From contig SIJG01000017.1 in assembly GCA_023374025.1 (NCBI GenBank), forward strand, positions 1,751,671 to 1,815,670: a stretch of DNA of 64,000 nucleotides. Direction: 5' to 3'. The position numbers and the translations under genes were made by a program. This document shows positions 12,101-25,100 of this stretch, one piece after another; the first letter of the stretch is position 1; every line of letters begins with the position of its first letter. Source of the DNA: Heterodera schachtii. Taxonomy: Eukaryota > Nematoda > Chromadorea > Rhabditida > Heteroderidae. A model generated the notes under the pieces. The model worked only from the letters and a program-made list of their open reading frames with translations, did no database searches and was not told where the DNA came from.

Positions 12101-15100
12101 CCAATGCGTTCGTTTTGCGATTTGCTTTCGCTTTGCTCGGCGAACCTGCGGTTGCGTCGGCGGTTTGTACGGACTGTGCGCGTCCGACGTGGTCGCCTCC
12201 AATTGGTCGCGGTCTCCGCGCGCATAATCGAGCTCGACTCGGTTGCGGCGCCAATGCGAACTTTCGCACACGCGCGTGATGCCCGAGCAGAAGCAGCGCA
12301 AACACCCCTGGGGGTTTTGGGGCGACAAATTGAACGCCTCGGGCGCACATCGGTCGCAAGTGACGCCTTCAAAGAAATTGTTGGGGACAAAGCAAAAAGC
12401 AAAATTGAAAAGCAAAACGCCGAAACATAAATTTAGCAACAAATTTGCGACACAACACTTGGATAAATCAGCAAAAAGGGATTTGGCCGAGTTGGCTTAA
12501 TCCCAAGGCCAAATAAACGCATTTAGCGCTTTAGCATTTGTGGCGCATAAATAATCCCTGCAGCGTTTTCCAAGGACAATCAAAAGGCATTTTGTCTAAG
12601 CTTTGCATAAAGCTAAGTGAAGTTCTCTGTCCAGACTCTTTCCCTCTCCATTTTGCTAATATGTGCATCAAATCACAAAATCCGCTCTTTCTCCTAAATC
12701 CGCTTTTCCTCCATTAGACTTTTGTGCCCCCCCTGGCACTTTTCCTGTCACATTTTTTCCGTTCTTCCGCCCCAATTACACTTTCATTTCTTAGAATTTG
12801 ACTTTTTGTCCTTCTCACCGACTACATTCGGCTTGCAATCGCATCGTCCGTCGTGTTGGGGATGGGCGGACAATGCGCCGGCCGAGTCACACAATGGCCG
12901 TGCCGGTGGCTGCCGTGCCGGCACGCAATGGCCCAGGTAGGGCCCTTGGCCCGACCGTTCGTAGCCCTCGGCACACTCTTCGCAGGAAGTGCCGACGTAG
13001 CCGGGGGGACACTCGCACTGCTCCACCTCCAGCGCACGTTCGTCCTGCGTGTCCTTTGACACGGCAATTTCCCAGCTCGTGTCGCCGAGGCTGAAAATGG
13101 CACCAAAATTAGAGAGGGGGCGGGGCAACTGCCAAAGTTATAATTTGACAGATTTTGCTGATGCAAATTTTACGAGAAATTCCTTCCTTTTAATGGCATG
13201 GCTTTGCAAAAGGTGCCATTTGTCTGTACACTATGCTATTATGAATAATTAGAGAGAAATGCTTATACAAAATTAGTAAATTCTTTGAATTTTTTCCTCT
13301 TCAGCAATTAAAATTAAAATGCGCTCATTTCCCAGATTAATTATTTCTTTTCATTTATTCACTTCTCATCTTTTTCTCCTTTTCCCAATTCATAATTTAT
13401 TCTCCCCCCATTTTTTGCCAATTGGTCCAAATTGGTCCTAATTGGGTAATACAAATAATAATAACTCGCGCGTCGTTTTCCCCTTATTTTGTTTCTATTT
13501 GTGGGCACACAATCACTTGCCCACTTATTTATTTATTAGTTTTTTGGCCAGATGCTCTTCGTCGTGGTTGTTCTTCTGTTCACCCCCCCCCCCATTTTTG
13601 TTTTGTGTCATTTCGGCATTTTTCGCCCCTTTGGAATGCTTTCGTCATAATTCCCCTCCTCTGTCGACAACATTTTTTGTGTTTTTGATTTATTTCGTGC
13701 CATTTGCCTCTTCGGCGCCGAAGGCTAATAATTCACTAACTCCCTCAGCTTACGTCAGCAGTGCCAGTGCTTCTCCCCCTGTGCTTCTCCCCCCCCCCCC
13801 CAATTTTTCTCGTCCATTCTCCGCTTTTTTGTCGCCGCCTTTCCCTCCCCCGCGGATTTTGCGCACTGACAGTTCGAAATACAGCAGTACAACTGTGGTA
13901 CTAAGAACAAAACTACGTGAAAGTTTAAGGAAGTAAAATCATTTTTTCATTGAGGATAAATAAAAGGAATTCGCATTTTAATACGGGCATTTTTGATTAG
14001 TGCCATGGTCCGGTTCCAATGTGCCATCCCCCCCCCCCTCTTCTCTCCCTCTTCCACCCCCGGGCATTTCACTCGTTGTCCGCCGCTTTTACATTCTAAA
14101 ATAAGTAACGTAATTAATGTATTTAGAATACATTATTCATTCATATATAATTATTGGCGCGGATAGCAAATTCCGTCCATTGTCAAAATCGGTTTCTATT
14201 TTTGGCCAAGTTTCGGCGAAAAGGCCGTTTCCCTCCGTTTTGCACCTGCTTCTGGGGCACAGGCACATGATCCCCCCCCCCCTCCTCTCCCCGCCCCTCC
14301 CCCTTCGCTAATGACCCCCCCCCCCCCCTCATTCATTTGGCGTGTCTATTAAACAATGAATGAACGTTTTAGCTCTCGCCTTTCCCCATTTTATGGCAAT
14401 CATTGGCCTTATTTGAGGTTCCCATGGATTCAATTGCCTTTTTATGGCCACAATAGACGGAAGAAATGGGGGATAAATTGGCCGACCAATGAACGAATGA
14501 ATGCCAAGGCAATTAGACAGGTGCCCTTTTAAGGCAATGAGTGGTCGCCTAATTACCAGCCAATTTACACGACAAATAACCTGGGAAAATGAAGACATTT
14601 TTGGTGAATTGTCGTTTTCCCCCGCAAAACTTTCCCTGTCGTCGCAAAGTGCGCTTACGCCATTTTGGTTTTTAAAGGCCATTCTTCTCTTTTTTCTGAA
14701 GCGTTGCAAAAAAAAATGGTCAGAATTCTTTTGGCACAAATGCCTAAACTGTTTTTTTCTCTCGCTTATCGTTTTCCCCCACTATTTTCACTCTTTTCTT
14801 TGTCCCTATTTCCCTCTTAATCTCTTGCGTTATTCCTTCTTCTTTGCTCCAATTTTATTCTCAAGCAATTTGTTTTGAGCCCTCTAAAGGTGTTCGTTCG
14901 TTCGTTTGCTTCGAAAATTATCTCCGATTCATTCGCTCTTTTTTTGCCGGAAGAAAGTTTTTATGAAAAAGGGGAGGGGGAAAATTTGCCAGTGATTGGG
15001 GGGGGGGTAACCAAAGTCCCGAGAATGGAACTCATTCATATGCCATGTTTGTCCCGGTGCCAAGCCCTTCCGTATTTGCCATCTTTCTTCCACCCAATGC

Positions 15101-18100
15101 TTCCATTTTTCGTCATCCGATGAATTTGCCGCGTCCTTTCCCATTTTCTTCGCTTTTTTCCGGCGTTCATTTGAAATTGAAATTTTTAATTTATTTAATT
15201 TGCCATTTTAAGATTGATTATCCCACTCGTAATTATTCATTGTTCTGTCAAAATGTGCGGTTCGATGTGTCCCCCGGCGTTGGCCAAACTTTTGGGATGG
15301 CATCGTGCCAAAGGGGGCCAACGCGGCCGACGGCCCGAGTCGTTTTTGACAGCCTACGAAATGGAGCAACTGCCGGTGATGCTGAACGAATTGGAAAAGG
15401 CCAACCGACACTTTTGGCAAATGGTCTGCTGGCGATGGAGTCAAAATGAGCAGAAAGCAGCGGCCGAACGAAGTGCGAAAAAGGCGAGACACCAGCAGCA
15501 AATGCAACAGCAGCAGCAGCAGGAGACGACGAGCGGAGAACCGAGTCCAAAGGACAAAAGAAAAGGTTTGGCATTGTGTCTTTTCAGCCAATTTAAATTT
15601 TAATCCGACTGTTTTAGGTTGTCCCGACGATTCGTACGTGAACGGATGCGCTCTGCGCGAGTTGGTCCGTTTGATGGCGAAGACAATGTGCGATAAGGGC
15701 ACTTTTGACGCGCGGACGGAAACGATGCTGACGGAGTTCCGCGCGCGCATTTTGGGCCAACGGAACGCGTCGATGAGAGAAACGATGGGCAAAGAGAGCA
15801 AAGCGGAGAGGCGGCGGAGAGAGTTTATGAAGATGAGGACCATTTCATTCAACGGGGGACTGGGCGAAGGCATTGGACGGCCCGGCAAGGAGCAGCAACA
15901 ACAGGAAAAGGGGAAGAGTTCCGCTTCCACATGCGCCTCCTCATCCTCCGCCTCGTCCGGCTATTCGTCGGGCGAAATGCCGCCAAAGGATCGGAAGGCC
16001 AAAACGTCCAATTGGCTTCGCCAGAGGGCTAATTCGGTGAGTCAACTAACTAATTAGCTAATTAATGAATTAATCAGCCAATGGATAATCCGATATTAAA
16101 CAGCATCATAATCTATCTCCATTTAAAGGTGCGTGACCGTCGCACAGGTCGCTGCGTGTGCTGTGTGGACAACGATCGGCTGGCACGCCTTGGCGAACTG
16201 CTCAACACCGAGTTCCATTCCGTCGTATTCGCCCATCCGATCGAATTCGATGTTCACGAGCGGGAGTTGAAACTGCTGGTGTGGCGCCGATTCACGCAAA
16301 TGTTGGTGACCATGTGGGCGGACAGAGAACGGAATGAGCAGCAGCAGCAAAGGGAGAAGAAGCAATGAGCAGCAGAAGCGAACAGAGGGGCAAATGGCCC
16401 ATAATTAATATTGGATAATGACCAAATTAATAAATGACAAAGGACCGATCAGTCGCCGCCCCCCCCCCATTCACCGACCCATTAGCATTTAATTCCATTA
16501 TTAATCTCCGACATATTATAATTATTATTATTACTATTTGCATATACAAATATTTATAGAATAATAATATTTGCTATAATTGCGGTGTTCTTTTTCTCAA
16601 ATTCCCACCTTGTGCTGGTTTGGTCGTCCGTGTGCGTGGCTCTGATCAGGACAAGGTTCAGTCCGGCCAATGCCATCATCAAATCCTCCCGGGTGGCCGG
16701 TGATCCGTTCTGATGTTCAAAGTTTTGCTGCAGAAAAGCCACAAATTAATTGATGCGTTATCATTGTGGTTAATTGCCTCGTAAGTGTTGACGGAAATGG
16801 TAAAGGGCTGTCCCGGCACGAACTGCGCCTGTTGGTCGGTCGGTTTGTGCACGAGTGTCACCCCATTGCCCTTAATGGACGCAATTAGCGCATTGACCGA
16901 TCGGCACTGATCGACTAATGACTTGCTGCCTACTTGGATCACGACAAGCGGCTCTTCCCGAATTTGGCCTTGCCCATCGTATTGCAACTGAACAGTGAAA
17001 TCGCCCCCGTAGGCAGTCACCTGCAATTAATTAGTTTAATTAACTGGCTTTAAACCCAACATTGATAGGCTCCAAAATTATTTACTTTATTCCCGAGGAA
17101 ACGTTTCGGCAATTTCCAATAGAGCGTTTGTGAAAAGTGCGGCTCCGTGTGCGTCAGATAGCCGTACTTTTCGAATTCGAACTGAACGCCGGGCTGAGTC
17201 TGTCCCTGCACATTGGACAGTTCAACGCCTTGTGCATCGTCGGCGAAGAAGAGCTTTTGCTGAAGAGAGTAATTAAGCAACAAAAAAAAATTATTAGTTA
17301 ATTAATTATTGTTTAAAAAAATGAAAAATGTTATCAGCAAAATGAGGAAAAAGCAAATAAAAGTGATTGGGTGAATTTGTGTGAAAGTGATGATGAAGGA
17401 AGGCGACTCATTTCAATAGCATTTCGGCACTCGTTGATAAATCGTCGCTAATTTAACTGTTTTTTTTGAAATAATTATAAACCCAAAATATTAAAAAAGT
17501 GAGAAAGGCGGAGGAAAAGGCCAAAAGCACACAAATCCAAACAAAAAGTAAACTTATTCTGATTAGCAAGCAACTTACACAAGCAATGTCCTGAAAAGGA
17601 AGAAGCGAAAGCGTTAAATAAGCCCAAAAGTTAAATGAACTAAAAATAAACGAAAGAAAAACGAAAAGAAAATTGGGAAAGAAATAAAAATTGGAATTAA
17701 TTAACTAAAAAAAAGGCTTTTGAGGGAAATTCAAAATGTTTTTTTTGGGGGGGGGGGGGCAATGACAAATTTTAATAAATTGTCCACCTTTGTGCGGAAC
17801 AATCCGCTCGAATGGCATCGGTCGGTGACACCGAAACAGAAACACTTCAGACACCCCTGGGGGGCGCGGTCGCTCAAATGGTAAGCGCCCGGCACACATT
17901 GGGCACACGTCGGGCCGGTTGTAAGCGGCTGAAAGCCGTGGGAATTTTTCAACCAAAATCAATTAATGGAAATTTAATTATTGTGAATGCGTTTTTGGCA
18001 TTTTCCCACGGCACACTTTGCATTGGCACTGCCCCCGCGCGTCACTGTACGGGCTGTACGCGCCCTGTGAACTGCAAGCCAAGCGTTGCGGCTCTGGTTG

Positions 18101-21100
18101 TGGTGGCGGCGGCGGTTGGGGCGCCTGCGGCGCGGGAATGGACACAATACGCACGATGCAGTCGGGAGTGGCCAACACGCGGCCCTTGACATTGATGGCC
18201 TCGCAGGTGTACGCACCCTGGTCCATTGGTCTGATGGGAGGGGGGGGGGGGGGGGTAATTAGAGTAATTAGGGCAATTAACGGACTAATTAGGGCAATTA
18301 ACGGACCTTTAGATGCTAATAATTTGGGTTTCAATCAAGTTGTTTTTAGATGTTCAGAGTTATTAGAATGGAATGAAATTTTGCACTAATATGCTTCAAT
18401 GGATTACTTTCATGCAAAGTTTCATTAATCTTGATCTGCTTGAAAATGTTTTACATAAATAAAAAGTTTAAAATTTCAAAAAATTCTTTTGCTCACTGGG
18501 CATTCTGCACGCTCAGAGTGCCGACCCCGCCTTGGGACACTTGCTGACACCGCGGGGGTTCGCACACATCGGCCCAATTGAGACGCCAGTTTATGTATGG
18601 GTCGGGCACACCCACCGCGCGGCATGTCAGCTTGAAGTCTTGGCCCTGTTGCACGACCATATTGGACTCTTCAAATTTATGAGGATATTTGTTGGTCTTT
18701 TTTAATTGAGCAATAATTTTCATTAATCGCCCTAATTGCTCTCTAATTGTTCTTTAATTGCCGTTCACCTGGCGGTTGAACGACGGTCGGCTGAACGCAC
18801 CCTAAACAATTAGTACCAAATGGAACAATTAATACTACTGCTTCGTTGTAAACCAATTTCGTCACTGCCGTCTTGACAATCGTTGGTTCCGTCACATTGG
18901 AAACTCGCGGGCACGCACTGTTTCTTACTGGAGCAACTGAATTCGGTCGCCTGACACAAATCGCCGTGTTTGCGCTCTCCTGCAATGCAATTTTTAGCTC
19001 ATTTTAAAATCATCCGATCAAAAATTCAATTTTTGAATTTCAATTTCCATTCCCCCCCCCCCATTTTACCATAATTTTTCCGATAAGTCTCCTCTTTCTC
19101 CATTACCCCCCCCCCCCAATTACCGCAGCTTTTCTCGTCCGATCCGTCCCCGCAGTCGTCGTCCCCGTCACAAAGCCACATTTTCTGCACACATCTCGAG
19201 TTCTTGCACTTGAATTCGTTGGGTTCGCAGAGTCGTTTTGCCGGACAGTTCTGTACAGTTCCGGTCATTGCTTCTGCTTCGCCCCTTTCCCTTTTCCCCA
19301 CCAATTCGTCCGATCTGTCCCGACAGTCCGGCTCCCCGTCACAAACGTAGTCCAACTTCACACATTCGTTGCTGCCACACGCGCGCTCGTCCGCCATGCA
19401 ACCGGCCGCGACTGCGTTGGTGTCCCCTTGCAACTCTTGGGGCCCATCTTAAGCCGAATGTGTCCCCATTTTCTTAGTTTCAAATGCCCTCCTCCCTCGT
19501 GTCTCCCACATGATTGGACGTGAAGCGTCGCGTGTGCCTCCACTGTCCGTCCGTTGTGCATGGCCACGCATGCGTACTGTCCCGCGTGGTGCAGCTGCGC
19601 TTGCGGAATGGTCAGTCTCCCGCCCCCCTCGCGCACTCCGTCGGGCAATCGTCCGCCCACCCGCGTCCACCTCACCTGCACAAAATTCATTACTTATGTC
19701 TCGAATTTGGCATTTTATGGGTCTTCGAGAGTCTCAATTCACTTCCGGGTAAAAACTGTTGTCCGTTGTCCGTGCGCGGCATTCAAACGATGCCTCGCGC
19801 CCCTCGCGGAACGCTCAATTCGGGCGGGTGGACGTTGATTTGGAGATCTGAACTTGGAGTATTTATGAGATAATCAATTTTAAATATAATGCCGCTAATA
19901 ATTTTCAAATTTTTCGTGGTTTTCTTGTCGAACCTTCGTTGAAAGATCTTTGCCTGCCCATTCGGTGACTCCGTTGGTGATCAACAGAATTGGCATTTTG
20001 GGAGGACAATATGAGAAAAAGGGCCATTATTGGCAAAAGTGCCATTGCGGACTCTCTCCGCCGCCTCATTTCTTTTTTAAATTATTTTATTTGTTATGCA
20101 ATTAACAAAAATAATTGGCGGCTCCTTCTTTAAAGCATTGCATTTTTGGGAAGGGCTAATCAAATCAAAGCAAACAAAACGAAACGAAAGTTGCGTTGAA
20201 TTGGCCGTAGGAAAACGGCTGCTGCGGTAAAACGAATTAAAAGGTGCAAATTGGGACCTGGGACCGATATGAACGGAGGGGGGGGGGGGGGGGGGGGGGG
20301 GAGGATGGACAAAAAACATCGGCAAATTGATTGCTCATCAAAGGCGGGGTCGGAGAGGGGGGAGAGGGGCGGTAAATGAGGCCCAGACAAAAAATGGTTG
20401 GGAAATATTTGGGGAAGGCGACGAATTGGGCGGAGGGAGGGGGGGGGGGGGGGGGGGGCTTTTCCAGGGAAGGGACAGACGAACGAACTGACATTGAGCA
20501 GAAAGTGTTTGTTTTTAAGGATAAGCCCAATCATAATTTTGGACTGCGAAGAAAGAGATAAGAGGGAGGAAAAGCAAACAAAAATCATCCAAAAATGGGG
20601 GGATTATTTAATTAGCAAAATTAAATTTTATTATCCTTTCAGAAGAAAAGACACGGATAATTGTTGATCAATTTAATATCAGTTAGCAGATGTATGATAA
20701 GGAGGAATGATCAGCTAACATCAGAATAATCGCAAATCATTTATTTGTTTGGTCGATCAATCGAACGGAGGAGCGCCTTTTGGGCTTTTGCGGTGACCGC
20801 AGTGATTGCGATTAATCAGTTCGTTTGATTGTTATTGGGTGACGCTGCACTTTGAAGAGATGAGCCGCGCATTTTGGGAGAAGGGACGAAAGATAGGAAG
20901 AGGAAAGATGGGAAGAGGAAGAAGATGGATGGCATGGGTCAGAAGAAGACCATCGGAAGGGAAGGAATATTTGGGGAGGGGGAGGGGACGAGGGGGGAAG
21001 GAATGATCGGAGGGAGGGTCGAGAGTGGGGCGGGGGGGGGGGGGGGTCGAGAATGATTTGCTGGACAGAGAGAAGCGATTGATTGGTGTGATCACTCACT

Positions 21101-22075
21101 GATCATCGTAAATAAAAATTAAGCTGCCGAGGGCGAATAATGAGCTGCTGACCTTATTCGGATGCATTTGATAATTAAAAATCACTTCTCAATTGGCTTT
21201 ATTTAAGTGAGTTCCCTTCAAAGGGCGGAGGGATTTAATTAAGGGGCGCGACTGATCAGAGACAAAAAACGACGTTGCGAAAATGTCCTTTCTGGTGCGA
21301 AAAATCCCCTGGGATATTAATTTAAGAGAGTCAAATTCGCGCGTCATTAGCGCCACCAGCGGCGGAATCCTCGCGCATTTTGCCGGAGGGCTTTTATTAC
21401 ACCCACTAAAGGCATTTTATGTGCAAATATTGAAAAGGTGATTTAAGCGAATTTTGAGGTGAGAATCAGAGGTATTAAAACAGAGAAGAATTTGGAAAAT
21501 TTAGTGGGAAATGTCGAAATTTTAAAAACTCAGACAGAAAAGAATTTAGAAAAAAAATAATAAATAAAATGAATTTTCATTAATATAAATGAATTTGATT
21601 AAAATAATAATAATTCTTTTGTTTACATTAAATAAAATACCAACACAAATAATTAAATTCTGAGAATGGAACAAACCAAACTTAACAGAGGACAAACTCA
21701 AAAGAATTTGATCAGTTCGATGATCGGAGAAAGTCATCCACGCGGAAAGTTTGGGGTGAAAAGTTGCGGAAGGGGCGCAGGGAGGCGGGAGACCGCTAAT
21801 AAGAGGTCATTCATGCGGGAAAGAGGGCGAGGGGAGGGGGGGGGGGCAATGTTTTGGGAGTGATTGGAAAGACTTTGGAAAGTCCGATTAGGAATATTAT
21901 TTGGGTATTTTGGTATTGTGGCAAAGACAAATAAAAATGAGAAAAAGGGGACGGAAAGTGATCAGAGGAAGAATTTCACTGAAAGTGATCAGCAGACCCT
22001 TAAAAGAAAGAGCGATCGGATCACATAAAAGTGTCTGCCGTACATACAATTTCTAACATCGATTTTAGTTTTCTT

Positions 22076-22109
<34 letters not shown>

Positions 22110-22110
22110 G

Positions 22111-22170
<60 letters not shown>

Positions 22171-25100
22171 TCTCGCTCTATCTCTAGTATTTTTATATTT
22201 ATTTTTTTGTTGACTGATTAATGATGTGAAAAAATTATGGAGTGTCAATAAAATTGAAAATGGAAAGTGTGAGACGGAGGAACGCATCGGTGGCCGTCTG
22301 CTAAATGACGCCCCGGGGAATTTAAAAAAATGGTTTAAATGAGAAAAGAAAAGGCGCCGCAAACGACGACGGAAGGAGAAACGTTTAACATTTTTAACGG
22401 TTAATTGAGAAAATAAATACGAAAAAACAAATCACTGTAAGAGGGAGGAAATGAGTCAATCGGCGGCAAAAGTGTACGCTGTTGGGGAAAAGGGGAAATA
22501 GTGATCGAGTGATCGGTTGGCGTAACAGGGAAAGTCGAACATTCCCGAACTCAATCACTCTCGAAGCAATTCAATTCAATATGGTATTGATTATTACGTT
22601 TTCCAACAAACATAAACAGAAGGGGTTAATGGAAAACAATTAGCTTTCCCCAATGAATTTTAAAAATTTCTGATTTCCGTTGATCAGCTGTTCATTTTTG
22701 ATAATTAATGAAAATGTTTACTGTCAAAAAAAGGCGATCAGCAGAGGCGAAGAAGGAAAGCATTGAGAAGGAACAAACAATGGAGAAGGAACGTGGGGAG
22801 AAAGTGAATTAGCGGAGGGGGGGGGGAAGAGAATGATGGATGAAAAAGGGGGAGAAATGATGGATTAATTAGGGTGGGGGGGGGGGGATAATGAGACTTT
22901 GGATGGACTTTGTGTGTATTTTCTGCCGTTCAGTCGTCCGTTGTCCATTCCTTACAACAATATCACCTTTTTTGGCGGAAGGAAGGCAAAGGTGTGGGAT
23001 GAATGGGGGAGGGAGCGATCAGCGGAAGCAAATTAATGGAGGAGGGAAGGGGCGGTTGGGGTGACACAACGCGGGGGGGGGGGGGGGGGGGGCGTGAACA
23101 CATAACACATTAACGGAAAGTGGTTATCTTATCCCACCCGCCGGCACCCCTCTGATCCCCCCCCCCCCACCCATTTCTCCCCCAGGGGGTCCCTCCCCAA
23201 GGGAATCCCTCCAATATTTCCGCGCAGCTGCAGCGGAATACCACAAGCAAGTTCCCCCTTTCCTACCCCCAAACCCTTCCCAATTCATTCATTAAATTAT
23301 AGCGGTTTGACGCCAGCCACCAACACTGCCTTAGTGGGCAAACAACCAACCGCGACAATGACAAAGCGACTGAGTTACTGCAGCAGAACCCGTTTCCCCC
23401 TCCCCCCCCCCCCCCTCTTTTTGTGTGTTTCGACTCCGAATCAAATTCACTAATTTTGCCTACCCTCTTAAAGTATTTTAGGTACAGACTTAAGAGATTT
23501 TGAGATTTTAATCAAAAAACAATGGCATGAGAAATTTTTAATGGAAAATTGGAAATTCCCTTCTTAATGAAAAGATTAACGGTTGAATGAAACAAAACCC
23601 AAAAAGCACTCTTTTTTCAAAATGACAGTGTTTTGTTTTACGAATGGAATTTCGCCTCAGGCGCCGAGGGTCGAAAGTGTGAAAGTGTTGTTTTGACGGT
23701 GATCGCTTCTTTTTACATATTGTGACATTTTTTGTTGGACACCAATTATTGGCGACGTCGTAACTAACGGCCACAGCCCCAATTTGATTTTCGGGGCGGG
23801 TGGGGGGGGGGGGGGAATTGGGCCCACATTTGCTCCCCGTCCCCTCCCCTCCCCTCCCCCTCCACCACATTCCCTTCCCTCCCTTTCCCACAGCTAAATT
23901 AGACCGCCCCAAATCTGACAAATGCTGCAAGGCATAAAATGTGAAAGAGACAAAACGGAAAAGTCAGCAGAAGGGAGGAAAGGGGGAAACGGCAAAAGAG
24001 AAGGGACGAGAGATGATTCATCGGAAAAAAATGCAGAAAATTCGATTTGTGAGGGGAAAAGGGGGGGGGGGAAGAGAATGTGTGAAGTTCAGGCAGAAGA
24101 AACAGTGGGAGATGACTCTTCAAAATGTTTGAAGAACTGCTCGGAAGATGAAATTGAATGCTGTCCCCGCCCGCCTTCAGCAGAAGAAGAAAAAGTGGCT
24201 CAGTCAGTGATTTTAATAGTCGCGGCGAGGAGAGAGACACTTTTTTGATTTGATTGCCCCGGGGAGTGATGGATTGGGGTGACTGATCAGCGGATCACTC
24301 ACTCACTCATTCACTTCTGGCGTTGGGCAAATATTGGCCTGAGAAACAAAACAAATGCAAACAGAAAGCAAAGCAAAAGTGAGTCAAATGTTGGCGAAAA
24401 TGGCAGAGAAATCGCCGCCTTTTCCATGGACCAAAAGGGGGCGGGGGGAGGGGGAGGAATGAGACAAATGAGTCATTTGGTCTTTTCTGGAGGGATTGGA
24501 ACGGACGGACGGACGGAGGGGCGGGGGAAGGCGGGGGGGGGGGAGGGTATCCGATGTCAGTGGTGATCAAAAAAGAAATGCTGAGGGTGGGGTGATCGGG
24601 AAAGAAATGCTGCTGCTGATTTGTGAGTGAGTTGTTGTCCTCCGATCACCCCCACTTTAAACAACACTTTCTCACCATTTCATCTCTTTTTCCCCCCGTA
24701 TCCATCGACCCAAACAGACGCTTTCTTCTCTTTTCCCATCCCTCGGGGAAGGCGATGACAAATTGTTTCTGCTGATGCACCAACGGATTCGTGAACCATT
24801 CGGAGAAATGTGAGGAAAAGCCCCAGCTTGGTCCCCCCCCCCCCCTAATATTTGTTTTGCCCCCAACTGACCGATCGGCTTCACTCTCGCCACACAGTTC
24901 ACTTCGTCCTCGCCGTGCTCACAGTCAATTCGTCCGTCGCATTTTCGCCTTTGGTCAATGCATTGGCGACTGATCGGACAGAAAAAGTGGCCTTGCCGAA
25001 GATGGCACTGCTGCTGTTCTGTTGGTGTCCTCCGTTGTTCTTTCTAAATTGTGCCAATAATAAATTCGCTTTGTCGCGGCTTCGTCCGTCCGTTCGTTCC

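Larger units (their letters stand above)
19990..24869. other. Long perlecan intron without supported genes
   Basis: Almost 5 kb between LDLa 5 and the first Ig domain. It contains a (CT)n array at 22073-22170, a 24-base G tract at 20278-20301 and other G or C tracts (20431-20458, 21032-21046, 23073-23092, 23402-23415), and GA-rich stretches at 20870-21060 and 23940-24240. Open frames here are low-complexity and I support none of them. Confidence 0.6.

Noticed and set aside
22021..22362. Frames reading Arg-Glu or Ser-Leu repeats
   Set aside because: They are translations of the (CT)n microsatellite.
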